The notes below the pieces were generated by a model. That model had not been told where the DNA came from and searched no databases. It was given only the letters and a program-made list of their open reading frames with translations. A stretch of 64,000 nt of DNA from Richelia sp. UBA3308 (GTDB lineage: Bacteria > Cyanobacteriota > Cyanobacteriia > Cyanobacteriales > Nostocaceae), in assembly GCA_002361335.1 (NCBI GenBank), contig DESS01000316.1, positions 30,274 through 94,273 on the forward strand, written 5' to 3'. The position numbers and the translations under genes were made by a program. Below, piece after piece: positions 1 to 9,290 of the stretch (position 1 is the first letter of the stretch; the number at the start of each line of letters is the position of its first letter).

Positions 1-182
1 TTGTTGGTTGTTGGTTGTTAGTTGTTAGTTGTTAGTTGTTGGTTATTAATTCTTCATTCTAAATTCTAAATTCTAAATTCTAAATTCTTAGTTGTTAGTT
101 CTAAATTCTAAATTCTAAATTCTAAATTCTTAGTTGTTAGTTATTAATTCTAAATTCTAAATTCTAAATTCTAAATTCTTAG
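1..182. repeat. STRR heptamer tandem repeats
   Basis: Runs of the heptamers TTAGTTG and AATTCTA alternate in several blocks. These are short tandemly repeated repetitive sequences typical of filamentous cyanobacteria. Non-coding. Confidence 0.85.
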
Positions 183-189
183 TTGTCAT

Positions 190-262
190 TGCCTTCAGCT
201 TTACTGCGGCTCAGAGGCGAAGCAATCCCAGAATGCAGGCGATTGCTTCGCTTAATTGATTA
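190..262. repeat. Dispersed GAAGCAATC/GATTGCTTCG hairpin repeat
   Basis: The inverted words GAAGCAATC and GATTGCTTCG lie about 25 bases apart. The same motif recurs at 1338-1378 and 58815-58880, so this is a dispersed intergenic hairpin family. It sits just downstream of the minus-strand DUF4351 gene. Confidence 0.55.
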
Positions 263-298
263 GAACATGATATTCTGCTGAAGATTTTTAGCTTCAAA

Positions 299-1213
299 CT
301 AATTAAAGCGGTTTAATAACTCCTCACGCTGTAAAGAAGATAACTCCAACAACAAAGAAGAATATTCTTGGGGTGTTAAGTGCAACATCGGTTCAATAAT
401 CGCCAACAACTGCTCATCTAACTCCCCAAACCGGGCTTTGAGCAAATTTTCCACAACTTGGCGTTGCCCTTGCTGCATACCTTGCTCAATACCTTGCTCA
501 ATTCCACTACGTTTTGTTTTTTCTTCCCATTCTAAATAAGCTTGTGATAATTGCATAATTAATTCCCTATCTTCTTGCTCAACTAAGTTACTTGCTTCTA
601 TGCTAATCTTCCAAGTCGCTAATAGTTGTAAAATCGTAGAGCGTCTTGGATCGTCTTCATCAAAACCAATTACCTCATCAATTGCTTGCTTTTGAATGAT
701 TCCTTTACCGAATATTCTCAACCACAAAGTTTCTCCTGTACGAGGTAATTTATTTATAGCAATGATGGCAGCTTTAAGACCTATTGGTAAAAAATAAATA
801 CCCTCCAACCAATCTTCACTCTCAGAAGCACCAAACTTTGAAAGCAAATCATCAGAAGCAGAAGGAGTAATAATCCACAACCGTGGAAGTTCGTCTTCTG
901 AAATAGTTTTTTCTTCGCGCTTAGCTCGGCGTTGAAAATCACCGATTACATGAAATAATTTGTACAAACAAGTACGGATTTCATCAGAACTTGGTTGATT
1001 GCGAAAAGGTTCAAATAAACATGATAAGGTGGCAATTTTAGCAAGAATTCCTAAATCTTCTGGATTTACACTTGGTTGATTTGATGGGGAAAACCAAATA
1101 TCAATAAATTTCGGTTCTCCGGGAACCTCAAAATTTGTTTTTACTTCCCCCAAGGGAGTTAAAAATGCTTCAAAAAATTGCTTAGCAAATTGGTCAAATG
1201 GGGTTCTGCTCAT
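299..1213 (-). CDS. DUF4351 domain protein (Rpn/YhgA-like nuclease group)
   Basis: A 304-residue protein. The C-terminal ~60 residues match DUF4351 (ARFGELDEQLLAIIEP, then LTPQEYSSLLLELSSL). A charged linker with repeated IEQG/MQQG units precedes it. The N-terminal two thirds resembles the PD-(D/E)XK-like putative transposase/nuclease proteins common in cyanobacteria (IDIWFSPSNQPSV region). Such proteins are multicopy and their cellular role is unproven. ATG start at 1213. It stands alone between repeats, with no operon partner. The DUF4351 call is firm; nuclease activity is inferred from the family. Confidence 0.7.
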   Translation of the reverse strand: MSRTPFDQFAKQFFEAFLTPLGEVKTNFEVPGEPKFIDIWFSPSNQPSVNPEDLGILAKIATLSCLFEPFRNQPSSDEIRTCLYKLFHVIGDFQRRAKREEKTISEDELPRLWIITPSASDDLLSKFGASESEDWLEGIYFLPIGLKAAIIAINKLPRTGETLWLRIFGKGIIQKQAIDEVIGFDEDDPRRSTILQLLATWKISIEASNLVEQEDRELIMQLSQAYLEWEEKTKRSGIEQGIEQGMQQGQRQVVENLLKARFGELDEQLLAIIEPMLHLTPQEYSSLLLELSSLQREELLNRFN

Positions 1214-1546
1214 TTAAATGCACTATCCTGGATAGTTTAACTGTACTATCAAAGTGCATGGTGATTTTCACATAAAGCAAAATTTATAATGGCTATAAAT
1301 AAAATCAGAGGTGTTCCCGAAGGGTAGTGAAACGAAGCAATCGCAAGACTCTGGGATTGCTTCGCCTCTCGTGAGCAATGACACAAATAATGAAGGCATA
1401 CCCACTTATGAATTATGAATTACATTCAAAGATTAGCATTGAAGGGCTAATAAACCAGGTTTTGTAGTCCGCGCAGGCGCACTTTGTAGGTGTAGCCTTA
1501 CCCTTATAAGGTGAGGAATACTTTAATCTTTGACCTTTACTTAATT
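1214..1546. other. Intergenic, 333 bp, with dispersed hairpin repeat
   Basis: Contains another copy of the GAAGCAATC...GATTGCTTCG hairpin at about 1338-1378. No convincing ORF, RNA gene or terminator seen. Confidence 0.5.
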
Positions 1547-2389
1547 CTAAATCACATCAGCAAAAGTCCGTTCCATCTTGCGAAAATACCAAATACCGCT
1601 GAAAAACAACAGAACCACTAAAACCAAAGACAGGGCAAATCCCGGTAAATATAACTTGGATTCACCTCCCAAAATCGCCCAACGAAAGCCATCAATTACC
1701 CCCACCATCGGATTTAACGAGTAAAGCAACCGCCATTGTTCCGGTACAATACTGCTGCTGAATCCTACTGGCGAGATATACAAACCAAACTGAACGATAA
1801 ATGGAACAATATAGCGAAAATCTCGATATTTAACATTTAAAGAACACAGCCACAACCCAGCACCCGTCGAAGCCGCAAAGGCAATAATAATAAATAACGG
1901 TAGAGTTAAAATTCGCCAGCTAGGCACAAAATTGAACCAAGCCATTAACGCCAACAAAATCATCCCCGAAATCATAAAATCCACAAAGCTGACGACAACA
2001 GCACTTGTGGGTACTACCAAACGGGGAAAATATACCTTAGAAACTAAATTGGCATTGGCAATCAAACTATTACTGCATTCACTAAGAGAATTAGCAAAAA
2101 ACTGCCAAGGTAACATCGCCGAGAAAACTAAAATCGGATAAGGCGCACCCTCAGAAGGTAATTTTGCTAAATTACCAAACACTACTGTAAACACCACCAT
2201 CGTCAAGAAAGGACGAATCAATGCCCAAGCAATGCCAATCACAGTTTGTTTATAACGTACTAAAATATCGCGCCAAGCAAGGAAATAAAATAACTCCCGG
2301 TAACGCCAGATATCTTTCCAATACTGTTTTTCAGTACGCCCTGCTTCAATTACCAATTCTTGTTTGTTGGCAATTTTTTGAATATTCAT
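1547..2389 (-). CDS. ABC-2 type polysaccharide export permease (Wzm/KpsM-like)
   Basis: 280 residues with about six hydrophobic segments. The pattern is that of transport permeases for O-antigen, capsule or exopolysaccharide: WRYRELFYFLAWRDILVRYKQT at the N-terminus, then GIAWALIRPFLTMVVFTVVFG, and a C-terminal LNPMVGVIDGFRWAILGG. Family members pair with a Wzt ATPase to move lipid-linked polysaccharide across the inner membrane. No ATPase gene is visible; downstream of the stop there is only repeat DNA. It fits the polysaccharide theme of the left flank. ATG start at 2389. Confidence 0.9.
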   Translation of the reverse strand: MNIQKIANKQELVIEAGRTEKQYWKDIWRYRELFYFLAWRDILVRYKQTVIGIAWALIRPFLTMVVFTVVFGNLAKLPSEGAPYPILVFSAMLPWQFFANSLSECSNSLIANANLVSKVYFPRLVVPTSAVVVSFVDFMISGMILLALMAWFNFVPSWRILTLPLFIIIAFAASTGAGLWLCSLNVKYRDFRYIVPFIVQFGLYISPVGFSSSIVPEQWRLLYSLNPMVGVIDGFRWAILGGESKLYLPGFALSLVLVVLLFFSGIWYFRKMERTFADVI

Positions 2390-3138
2390 TTGTTACCAAT
2401 TAATATTGTTTAATATATGGATATTGAGAAAATATAGAGGGTTTGGCGTTAGATGAAATACAAGTAGCAATGGTACGAGCATTCTAGTACCGCTTCCGCG
2501 GAAGGTTAGAGGTTAAAGATTAAAGGTCAAAGGTCAAATTTGCTAACAACTAACAACTAACAACTAACAACTAACAACTAACAACTAACAAATAATAACT
2601 AATAACTAATTTTAGATACACTTTCTCTATGCTCGTGCCTTCTTCATAAGATACCCTTACATCTAGAAAAAGGTTGTGTGGACAAACTGAGATCCAACCA
2701 TTAGGAGGACCATCAAAGCTCGTTACCTATACTCAAAAGAATAGTATTTAATTAAGAACTTTGTACAATCTATGAAATATATTTTTAGGTTGTTGATTGT
2801 AACTCGTGAGTTTAAGCTTAGGTATTTTTTCCTTTGTAATGCTAGGTTAGCAAAAAGCAAAAGATATGATAGTCGCGATAAATACAAATAATATTTTTTA
2901 ATACAAACTATAGTCATTTCAATAGACATCTCACATACAGAATATCCTAGACCTAGCACTGCTACCTCTGGAATAAAGGTTGTGGATAATTATATTCAAA
3001 TTCGGTAGATGTCTAATTAATTTCCGTAGTAGGAATATGTTGCTTCCTAATATCGAGGGGCCTTCGGAGGTGCACTACTAACTATCTATTGACTATTTGA
3101 AATGACTATAAATTAGAAAACAATTCAACCACAACAAT
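2390..3138. other. Intergenic with STRR repeats (2541-2608)
   Basis: At least seven tandem copies of CTAACAA/AACTAAC heptamers lie at 2541-2608, preceded by AAAGGTC-type repeats. The rest is AT-rich. A 78-codon minus-strand frame at 2723-2959 has no recognisable content and I do not call it. Confidence 0.6.
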
Positions 3139-3561
3139 TCAAGATACTAATGCTTTTCCACTAGCTTGCTTGCGGGTAAATTCACTCACCGAAGGATTTC
3201 CATTAGGATGAGCCAACCCAGCCGCCTGCTGCCAAAGTTCTAGTGGTGCAACAGATACTTGATAAATATTCTCACGCTTGCGGACGTGATACCATTTTGT
3301 TTCTTGGCACTCCTCGCACCAAAAACCCTCTAACCACTCACCGGTAAGGGAAACTGCCGTTTTACTTGCCACCAAGATTAGGGCATATTTACGTCCTACT
3401 CCCCTCTGCTGTAGTTGTCCTGCTGTGTCGGCAAACAGAGGGAACTTTTGACTTACACTATTTATATAGCAATTATGTATAGGACAATAAATAGCCCGTC
3501 TTTTTGAACGATTCCGATTTCGGTTACACCTTTTTCCCACTTCCTCGGTCTCCTCGTACAA
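3139..3561 (-). CDS. Conserved cyanobacterial hypothetical protein, Cys-rich
   Basis: 140 residues. Two cysteine clusters (CPIHNC near residue 25, FWCEECQETKW near 82) suggest a zinc-binding fold. The C-terminus is polar (NPSVSEFTRKQASGK). It resembles a small protein family I recall from many cyanobacteria, of unknown function. The basic N-terminus (NRNRNRSKRR) may be an over-extended start, but no better in-frame start is evident. It lies alone between repeats. Confidence 0.6.
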   Translation of the reverse strand: MYEETEEVGKRCNRNRNRSKRRAIYCPIHNCYINSVSQKFPLFADTAGQLQQRGVGRKYALILVASKTAVSLTGEWLEGFWCEECQETKWYHVRKRENIYQVSVAPLELWQQAAGLAHPNGNPSVSEFTRKQASGKALVS

Positions 3562-3944
3562 TCAAAACACACTGATATCTTGCTTTTTAGTTAAAGTACA
3601 AGATATTCTAAAACTAGTAGTTCGCTCTTATTACTTTGCGGGGTTAATTGTAAGAAAAAAAGTCATTTTCTCCCCCTGCCTCCCCTGCTCCAGAAGCTCC
3701 CCCTGCTTACCCCACCAAGGCTTAGTTGGTGTGGTGAACCACTAAGTGGTAGTGGCATCCCTGCCAACCCGAATACACTCCACTACTCCCTTCCTGGTGG
3801 AAGATTACCGGCGTTGACAGAGGGAGAGAGTGAGGGAGGGAGGGAGTGAGGGAGAAATTGCAGCTTGAAATCTTAGAGCGGAACGGGAGTAAGACAAAAT
3901 ATCCTTTAAGTCTCAACTTTGCACAACTTAAATACTCTACACCC
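3562..3944. other. Intergenic, low-complexity purine tract
   Basis: Contains a GAGGGAGGGAGTGAGG-type purine-rich tract at about 3820-3853 and a C-rich stretch near 3670-3715. An ORF across 3722-3916 is built from low-complexity sequence and is not called. Confidence 0.5.
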
Positions 3945-5291
3945 TTATAAAATTGCCTGATAAATAACCTCTAAGTATTCCTTAGAGATAACATCAAGGG
4001 TAAAATTCGATTGAAAATATTTACGTCCAGCTTTGCCCATGCTATCTACTAGTTGCTGTTCGTTATTAAGCTTACGAATGAACTTCGCTAGTGCATAACT
4101 GTTTTTATTGTTGAACGTACTACCACATTTGGCCTTTGCAATTAATTGTTTCAAATATGAATGCTCTGGACTAATTACTGCAATTGGTCGTCCTGCTGCT
4201 AAAGCTGAATACAGCTTGCTTGGGGCTACTAAATGCTCAAATCCAGCATTCACACTTACTAATGATAGATCGCAAGCGGTCAAAGAATAAGGTAAGTTTT
4301 TTTTCTCTTGATAGGGTATAAATACGAAATTCTTTTCTAATCCTAATCGATTCACCTCCTCAATTAACTCTTGGCGTTTAGCGCCGCCACCGACACATAC
4401 AAACTGAATTGGCTCATTTTGTAGTTCTTTAGCTGTGTCAAGGATAGTATCTATATCGTGACACCGTCCCATGTTACCAGAGTAGAGTACTGTAAATTTG
4501 TTAACTAGATTATATTTCTGTGCAAACCAGTTATTTTTTTTGCTTATAGGCGTAATCAAATTTGGATTCGCCCAACTATGAATCACAGAAATTTTATCAG
4601 CTACCTCGGGACAATTTTCGATCACCTGCTGCTTCATGGATGGCGACAAAACCACAATTTTTTTCGCACTACGCCAAACCTGTTTATTAATGAATCGCCA
4701 GCATTTTACTACCCAGTGATCTTTGGCAACTACTCCCAAGGCGATCGCAATATCGGGGTATAAGTCGTAAAGCAAGCAAACGTAAGGAATACGAAACAAT
4801 AAGTGAGTGAAATATCCCAATATTGGCAGAAACGGCGGCGCTGTAGTCACCAACAAGACATTGCGATCGCGCCAAATTCTCAGAATATGAATTGCTGCAC
4901 GTAATGTAAACAAAACGCCGTTCAAAGCTTTTCCACGAATCCGATTTGACCAAATTTGAGTACTACGCGATCGTTTAATTTTTACTTGATAATATCTCTC
5001 AACAGATGGAGCTTTTGCAGTTTTAAATGCATAACCGGGTTGTCCGGTAAAGACATCAATGTCTACTCCATATCGTCCTAAATTTCTGACAAGTTCTTCA
5101 ATTAACTGTCCTGTTGCAGCGTAATCGGGAGGATAAAACTGGGTGATTACACAGAGTTTAATAGACTTTTGAATCTGATGATTCTGCCGAAGCGTAGGTT
5201 TAAGAGCAATAGAAGTGGTAACTTTATTTTTTTTCACCCTTTTATTAGGTACATCCACATCTATTATCCTTTGAAAAAAATTTTGCCACAT
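3945..5291 (-). CDS. Family 4 glycosyltransferase (WcaI/WbuB-like)
   Basis: 448 residues with a GT-B fold layout. The N-terminal donor/acceptor domain has the signature CVITQFYPPDYAATGQLIEELVRNL. The C-terminal Glycos_transf_1 domain has LYSGNMGRCHDIDTILDTAKEL, FVCVGGG and an E-rich loop around LVAPSKLYSALAAGRPIAVI. It probably transfers a sugar from a nucleotide sugar to a growing cell-surface polysaccharide; donor unknown. The N-terminal ~40 residues before the core are basic and dispensable-looking. Alone on the minus strand, and functionally consistent with the exporter permease to its left. Confidence 0.88.
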   Translation of the reverse strand: MWQNFFQRIIDVDVPNKRVKKNKVTTSIALKPTLRQNHQIQKSIKLCVITQFYPPDYAATGQLIEELVRNLGRYGVDIDVFTGQPGYAFKTAKAPSVERYYQVKIKRSRSTQIWSNRIRGKALNGVLFTLRAAIHILRIWRDRNVLLVTTAPPFLPILGYFTHLLFRIPYVCLLYDLYPDIAIALGVVAKDHWVVKCWRFINKQVWRSAKKIVVLSPSMKQQVIENCPEVADKISVIHSWANPNLITPISKKNNWFAQKYNLVNKFTVLYSGNMGRCHDIDTILDTAKELQNEPIQFVCVGGGAKRQELIEEVNRLGLEKNFVFIPYQEKKNLPYSLTACDLSLVSVNAGFEHLVAPSKLYSALAAGRPIAVISPEHSYLKQLIAKAKCGSTFNNKNSYALAKFIRKLNNEQQLVDSMGKAGRKYFQSNFTLDVISKEYLEVIYQAIL

Positions 5292-6164
5292 AATATTAAG
5301 AAGCAGCTATACAACAGTTGGAATATAAATTTATGACAAGAATAATTAACCTTTATTCTTGATTATTGATTCTGACCTTAATCCACTTATCGCAATAAAT
5401 AGCTTTCCTGAGCCTCCATGTATTTTTCAGGCTGAGCCTGGAACAACAAGAGTAAATAAACTCACTATTGTAGAGAATGATGCATTCTGGTAATTTAATT
5501 TAAACTGGCAATAAATTCTATCAACAATTAATACTTCAAACGATTTTTCAGCTACAATTTCAGAATCCTTTAATCCAGAAATCAATTTTATTAGCAATTA
5601 ATAGTTCAAACAATTTGTTTCAGCTACAAGTTCAGAATCCTCGAATCTAACAATCAATTCTATTAAGCATTAATAGTTGACAGTGCTTTTAATTGTGAAC
5701 CAATACTAAGGACAAAAATATTATTTTAGTACAATGATTATTTATTTTGTCAAAAGTAAAATGAAACTTTTATTTCAAGCAGGATGTCATTTCATATACT
5801 ATCTGTATATTCAATATAAAATTAGTTAAAAATATACATTTGTAAAAAAAACCTGAATATAATATTGTTTTGAAAAAAAATATTTGTTAAAAACCAAAGG
5901 TTTTAAGTACCCCTGCTAGGGAAAAAATGTCGGTAGTTCAATAATTAATCCTCAATAACCAAACCGAAATTTGATATTCGCCAAATTATGTATAAATTTT
6001 TTATCAATGATTTAGGCGATAAAATAAAGTAGGCAGTTGTCAGCCGAATAAAAAATTATTCTGTAAATATAGCGGCTTTTGGTTGAGGATTGGCTGCGGT
6101 GCAATACAATGCATGTTTTATTTCATATAGGCATACTGTCCATAGCTTAGAACGCTGTAGATTT
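5292..6164. other. Long intergenic region with ~73-bp imperfect direct repeats
   Basis: No gene. Three imperfect direct repeat units start at about 5509, 5583 and 5655 (the last partial). They share AATTAATA.TTCAAAC and TTTCAGCTACAA.TTCAGAATCC. Very AT-rich. Could be decayed repeats or regulatory DNA for the glycosyltransferase. Confidence 0.6.
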
Positions 6165-6902
6165 TTATCTCGCCCAATAGCTTGCTTTCCAAATAGTAAT
6201 AAAGAAAACTCCAGACACCAAAGCACCGAGAATCCACTTTACAGCATTCTTTAATAAACTTTGAAATCTAGCAGATTTATTATTATCAGCTTGAGTTTTT
6301 AATTTTTGCTGGGCTTGAGTTAATTCTGACAATAATTCAGTCTTTATTTCTTCAGGTTTTTTTTCACCTATTTGCCGACCTTGATTTTTAAGAAGATTAT
6401 TAATTTGTTCAGATGTAGCTTGCCCAATTTGCTTTTCAAGTTCCTGGGCTTGTGATGCCTTTTTATTATATACAGTTTCAACTTGGGCAACATTTAATGT
6501 GTTTATCCGCATGGTATTCATAATACCTAGGGGAACTAACAATAAATACAAAATTCCGATTAATAAAGTTAACCAGGAAAATATACTTACTAAAAGAGTT
6601 TCCAACTTACCCCGCCAATCAAGTCCCCCTGCAAACACTAACATCAAGCCAATTAAAGGTATGGGTGTTCGTTCAACTAACATTCCCATTGTTTTAAATT
6701 CCCAAGCCGGATTCATAAAATCTGGTGGAATAAATAGCTCAATCACATCAAATAATGACAATATCAACATACAGTAGCCCACCAAGCGGAAAATCGGGAT
6801 CCATAATTGGAGATTAAAACTACCTTCTTGTAGAGATTCTACAGCTTGATTTAATCGCGATAATTCCGACTCAACAAATTTATAGATGTCTGATTCTTTC
6901 AT
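6165..6902 (-). CDS. HpsJ-like membrane protein, cyanoexosortase-associated
   Basis: 245 residues. There are four or five hydrophobic segments: about 31-55, 74-92, 102-128 and 222-240. A polar coiled region (AQELEKQIGQATSEQINNLL) lies before the last segment. The layout matches HpsJ-type proteins, known from hormogonium polysaccharide loci and also found beside cyanoexosortases. It is the last gene of a three-gene minus-strand operon, with a 45-bp gap from the preceding gene. Probably acts in the plasma membrane in polysaccharide or surface-protein maturation. The HpsJ name rests on topology, motif and context. Confidence 0.7.
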   Translation of the reverse strand: MKESDIYKFVESELSRLNQAVESLQEGSFNLQLWIPIFRLVGYCMLILSLFDVIELFIPPDFMNPAWEFKTMGMLVERTPIPLIGLMLVFAGGLDWRGKLETLLVSIFSWLTLLIGILYLLLVPLGIMNTMRINTLNVAQVETVYNKKASQAQELEKQIGQATSEQINNLLKNQGRQIGEKKPEEIKTELLSELTQAQQKLKTQADNNKSARFQSLLKNAVKWILGALVSGVFFITIWKASYWAR

Positions 6903-6947
6903 GGGTTTAACAAAAGTCCAAATATTTCTATTAACGGTTAGGAAAAA

Positions 6948-7607
6948 TCAAGGTTTAGGAAAACGGGGCTGCCACCATTTATACCAAGAAAACCAAGCTT
7001 TTTCTAAAGTTTCAAAGGCAGTTTTTTGTGAAGTATTTTGCAAAGGAATTGATAAATGTGCCCATAAACAGCGTCTGTCAAAAAGTTCCTGTTTGCCGAA
7101 CAACCATGATACTAATCGTTGGGGTTGCAAGTCGTATAAATATCGATTTTGATTAAATTGCGAGTAGGTGAGTGTAGTACCACCTCTAGGATTAATACAA
7201 GTGCTTAAATAAGCTTGCTGCTTTTTATCAATTCCCAGAACATAGAAACCTATTTTCTCATCCTGGCGTACAACAGGAGAAGATGCCAATGGTTTGTAGC
7301 CTCGTAAAAGTGCCATAAAATCTCCACCAGGTAAATTTAAGTACGCCATATCGATAGTTAAATACTGGTTATTCAAAGTGTATCGATAACGCTTTTGAGC
7401 GATAAATCGGATGTCTTTCGACTTTGGTTGAGACTGATTCTCGCTTTGTTGCCATTGCGCCAAGGGTACTTTTTCTGGAAAAACAAACTTGCTTAATTTT
7501 GGTTTTTCTGGAGGCGGAATTAAAATAATTTTTCCCAACACCAACAGTACGCTACCAAAGATAAGACTTAAAAATGTAATACGAATTTGTTTTGGGTTAA
7601 TCTTCAC
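6948..7607 (-). CDS. Cyanoexosortase system-associated protein
   Basis: 219 residues with one N-terminal membrane anchor (TFLSLIFGSVLLVLGKIIL) followed by a periplasmic domain. The domain contains IRFIAQKRYRYTLNNQYLTIDMAYL and a late cysteine-bearing strand (DRRCLWAHLSIPL). This EpsI-like arrangement next to an exosortase is the usual partner in cyanobacterial exosortase loci. It sits 61 bp after the exosortase stop and 45 bp before the HpsJ-like gene, so all three are probably cotranscribed. Confidence 0.72.
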   Translation of the reverse strand: MKINPKQIRITFLSLIFGSVLLVLGKIILIPPPEKPKLSKFVFPEKVPLAQWQQSENQSQPKSKDIRFIAQKRYRYTLNNQYLTIDMAYLNLPGGDFMALLRGYKPLASSPVVRQDEKIGFYVLGIDKKQQAYLSTCINPRGGTTLTYSQFNQNRYLYDLQPQRLVSWLFGKQELFDRRCLWAHLSIPLQNTSQKTAFETLEKAWFSWYKWWQPRFPKP

Positions 7608-7668
7608 TATTTATAAAGGAATAGGGAACGGGGATTTAAATTTCACCTGACGGGCACCCTTAACATAG

Positions 7669-8526
7669 TTAACCCACAGACTTCAGTGGACTTTTTTTAT
7701 TGTTTTTACTAAGTAAAAACAAACAAAAACAGCCAAAAATTGTTACAGAGATTAATGAAAATACTAATGAACCATCTCCTCCATGCCAGTATTTAAATGC
7801 TTCTTTATCACCAAGGTTGACAAGAATAGCCATCAAGGCAACTCGTATCCCATTGACGATAAACGCTAGCACAGCTGCCACTATAGGTACAAGTATCTTT
7901 TGCCACTTTTTCATGGGGAACATAATTAAAGCAATTATTGCTAACCCGAGCAGATGAAAAACTTGTTCTGTTCCGGAACAGGGAAAGTTTACAATTACAT
8001 TACCTGAAGGTAAATTAATTTGTACTCCGCTACGAACAACATGAAAACCTGAATACCACAGCATAGCAGTGGATAATTTTGCTGTGGTGAGAGATAAATC
8101 GATCACGAATGGAGGTATTAACTTAGGTACGGCGAGAAAAAACAATGCAATCAATTCTCCCCGATATTGTTTCAAGCCCTTGAATCCAGAAGCTATCAGC
8201 GCCAAACCCAAAGCAGCAACAATCGGAAACAAATAGGCAACACCACCTGTATTTATGGGAAATGCGCTTTTAAGGAGTGCCAAAACAATCAGAATTAAAC
8301 CAACTATGCTGGCGAAAACTCCACTTTCAAAATTTAACTGGTGGCGTTTATCCCAAATCAGGCTAGATATTGCAATCCAAAATACAAAACTAGAACCTAA
8401 AAGACTGGTTTGATCGGCTTTCGTAGTTAAACTAAGGTGAACTGCTATTAACCCGGCTCCTATTCCTAACAGCCAGTATTGGGAATCTTTTAATTTTAGA
8501 CTGAAAATAATTGGTGTAGCTTTCAT
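7669..8526 (-). CDS. crtA: Cyanoexosortase (probably type A)
   Basis: About 285 residues with eight or so membrane spans. The three exosortase active-site elements are present: Cys in FPCSGTEQ, Arg in NGIRVALMA, and His in YWHGGDGSLVF. Exosortases are membrane transpeptidases that cut PEP-CTERM-type sorting signals and attach proteins to the surface or matrix. The frame is open to 8580, but the methionine at 8526 (MKATPIIFSLKL) matches the family N-terminus better, so I chose it. First gene of the three-gene operon. Type A is assigned from the linked associated protein and HpsJ-like gene and is less certain than the exosortase call. Confidence 0.82.
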   Translation of the reverse strand: MKATPIIFSLKLKDSQYWLLGIGAGLIAVHLSLTTKADQTSLLGSSFVFWIAISSLIWDKRHQLNFESGVFASIVGLILIVLALLKSAFPINTGGVAYLFPIVAALGLALIASGFKGLKQYRGELIALFFLAVPKLIPPFVIDLSLTTAKLSTAMLWYSGFHVVRSGVQINLPSGNVIVNFPCSGTEQVFHLLGLAIIALIMFPMKKWQKILVPIVAAVLAFIVNGIRVALMAILVNLGDKEAFKYWHGGDGSLVFSLISVTIFGCFCLFLLSKNNKKSPLKSVG

Positions 8527-8580
8527 TGTTTTGTATGTCTGCACACAATTAGAGGGTAAATGATATTTCCGGGTATACAA

Positions 8581-9290
8581 ATTTTATCGAGAATTTGGTT
8601 TTTAGAGATGCCATATTGTGAATTTCTTTACATCTCTATATCTTTTAGAATAACGAAAATCTTTGTCTAAGGATATTACCCATTAGTGCCATATTATCTT
8701 GGGTAAAATATTTACAAGCTGCTAGCTAAGCCTATGACGGACACCCTTGACGCACCGATTTTTTTATATTTAAGTGATGTATATAACAATTGTATGAACT
8801 TTAAAGACATCTTTATCGTCTGGTTTGCTAAAGGCATAATATCAAGTCCGGCTAATTACTTACTATATAACCCAATAGAAAAGATGGCGGTTATTACCTA
8901 TTACTCATGAATACTCATTACTCAACCCCCACAGATATGATAACTGTTTAACCGGACATGATATTACTTCCCCTGTCTATTTATGGTGATTTACTTCCCC
9001 TGCAGAATCGGCATTGTTCAAATAGATAAATTAATGCTTTGACAAAAAAATAGTGAGTATTTTTCTTTAGTGATTGTTTTCTAGTATATTTAACTAGATA
9101 AATAATTATGATAATGTGAAAAAAAGCAAAAATGCAATATAAAATATAACTGTTAGGTAAAGCTAATATATCCTTAATCACTTATTAAAGTTTTTAGATT
9201 CAAGGATGCAGTTAATGTAAATCAAAACACAATACTGCTAATAGCAATTAAAATTAAACCTTTCAAATTCACAATTATCGGGTTTCAATT
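8581..9290. other. Intergenic, about 700 bp, carrying a MITE-like repeat
   Basis: Holds the MITE-like repeat at 8837-8966. A 66-codon hydrophobic minus-strand frame (8981-9181) is not supported by any family. The 5' leader of the tyrosine kinase gene lies at the right end. Confidence 0.5.
8837..8966 (+). repeat. MITE-like repeat, family 1, complete copy
   Basis: A 130-bp unit with inverted ends: TAATATCAAGTCCGGCTAA at the left and the reverse complement of TAATATCATGTCCGGTTAA at the right. It has no coding capacity. An inverted complete copy is at 51421-51568 and a partial copy at 12084-12136. This indicates a non-autonomous mobile element with ~19-bp terminal inverted repeats. Confidence 0.75.

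Noticed and set aside
2723..2959. 78-codon minus-strand ORF
   Set aside because: AT-rich, hydrophobic/basic composition, no family and no ribosome binding site; likely chance.
1..3000. Possible CRISPR array in the repetitive left edge
   Set aside because: The repeats are contiguous 7-bp tandem units without spacers, so STRR sequences rather than CRISPR.
8981..9181. 66-codon minus-strand hydrophobic ORF
   Set aside because: No recognised family, lies in the presumed leader of the autokinase gene and has no ribosome binding site.
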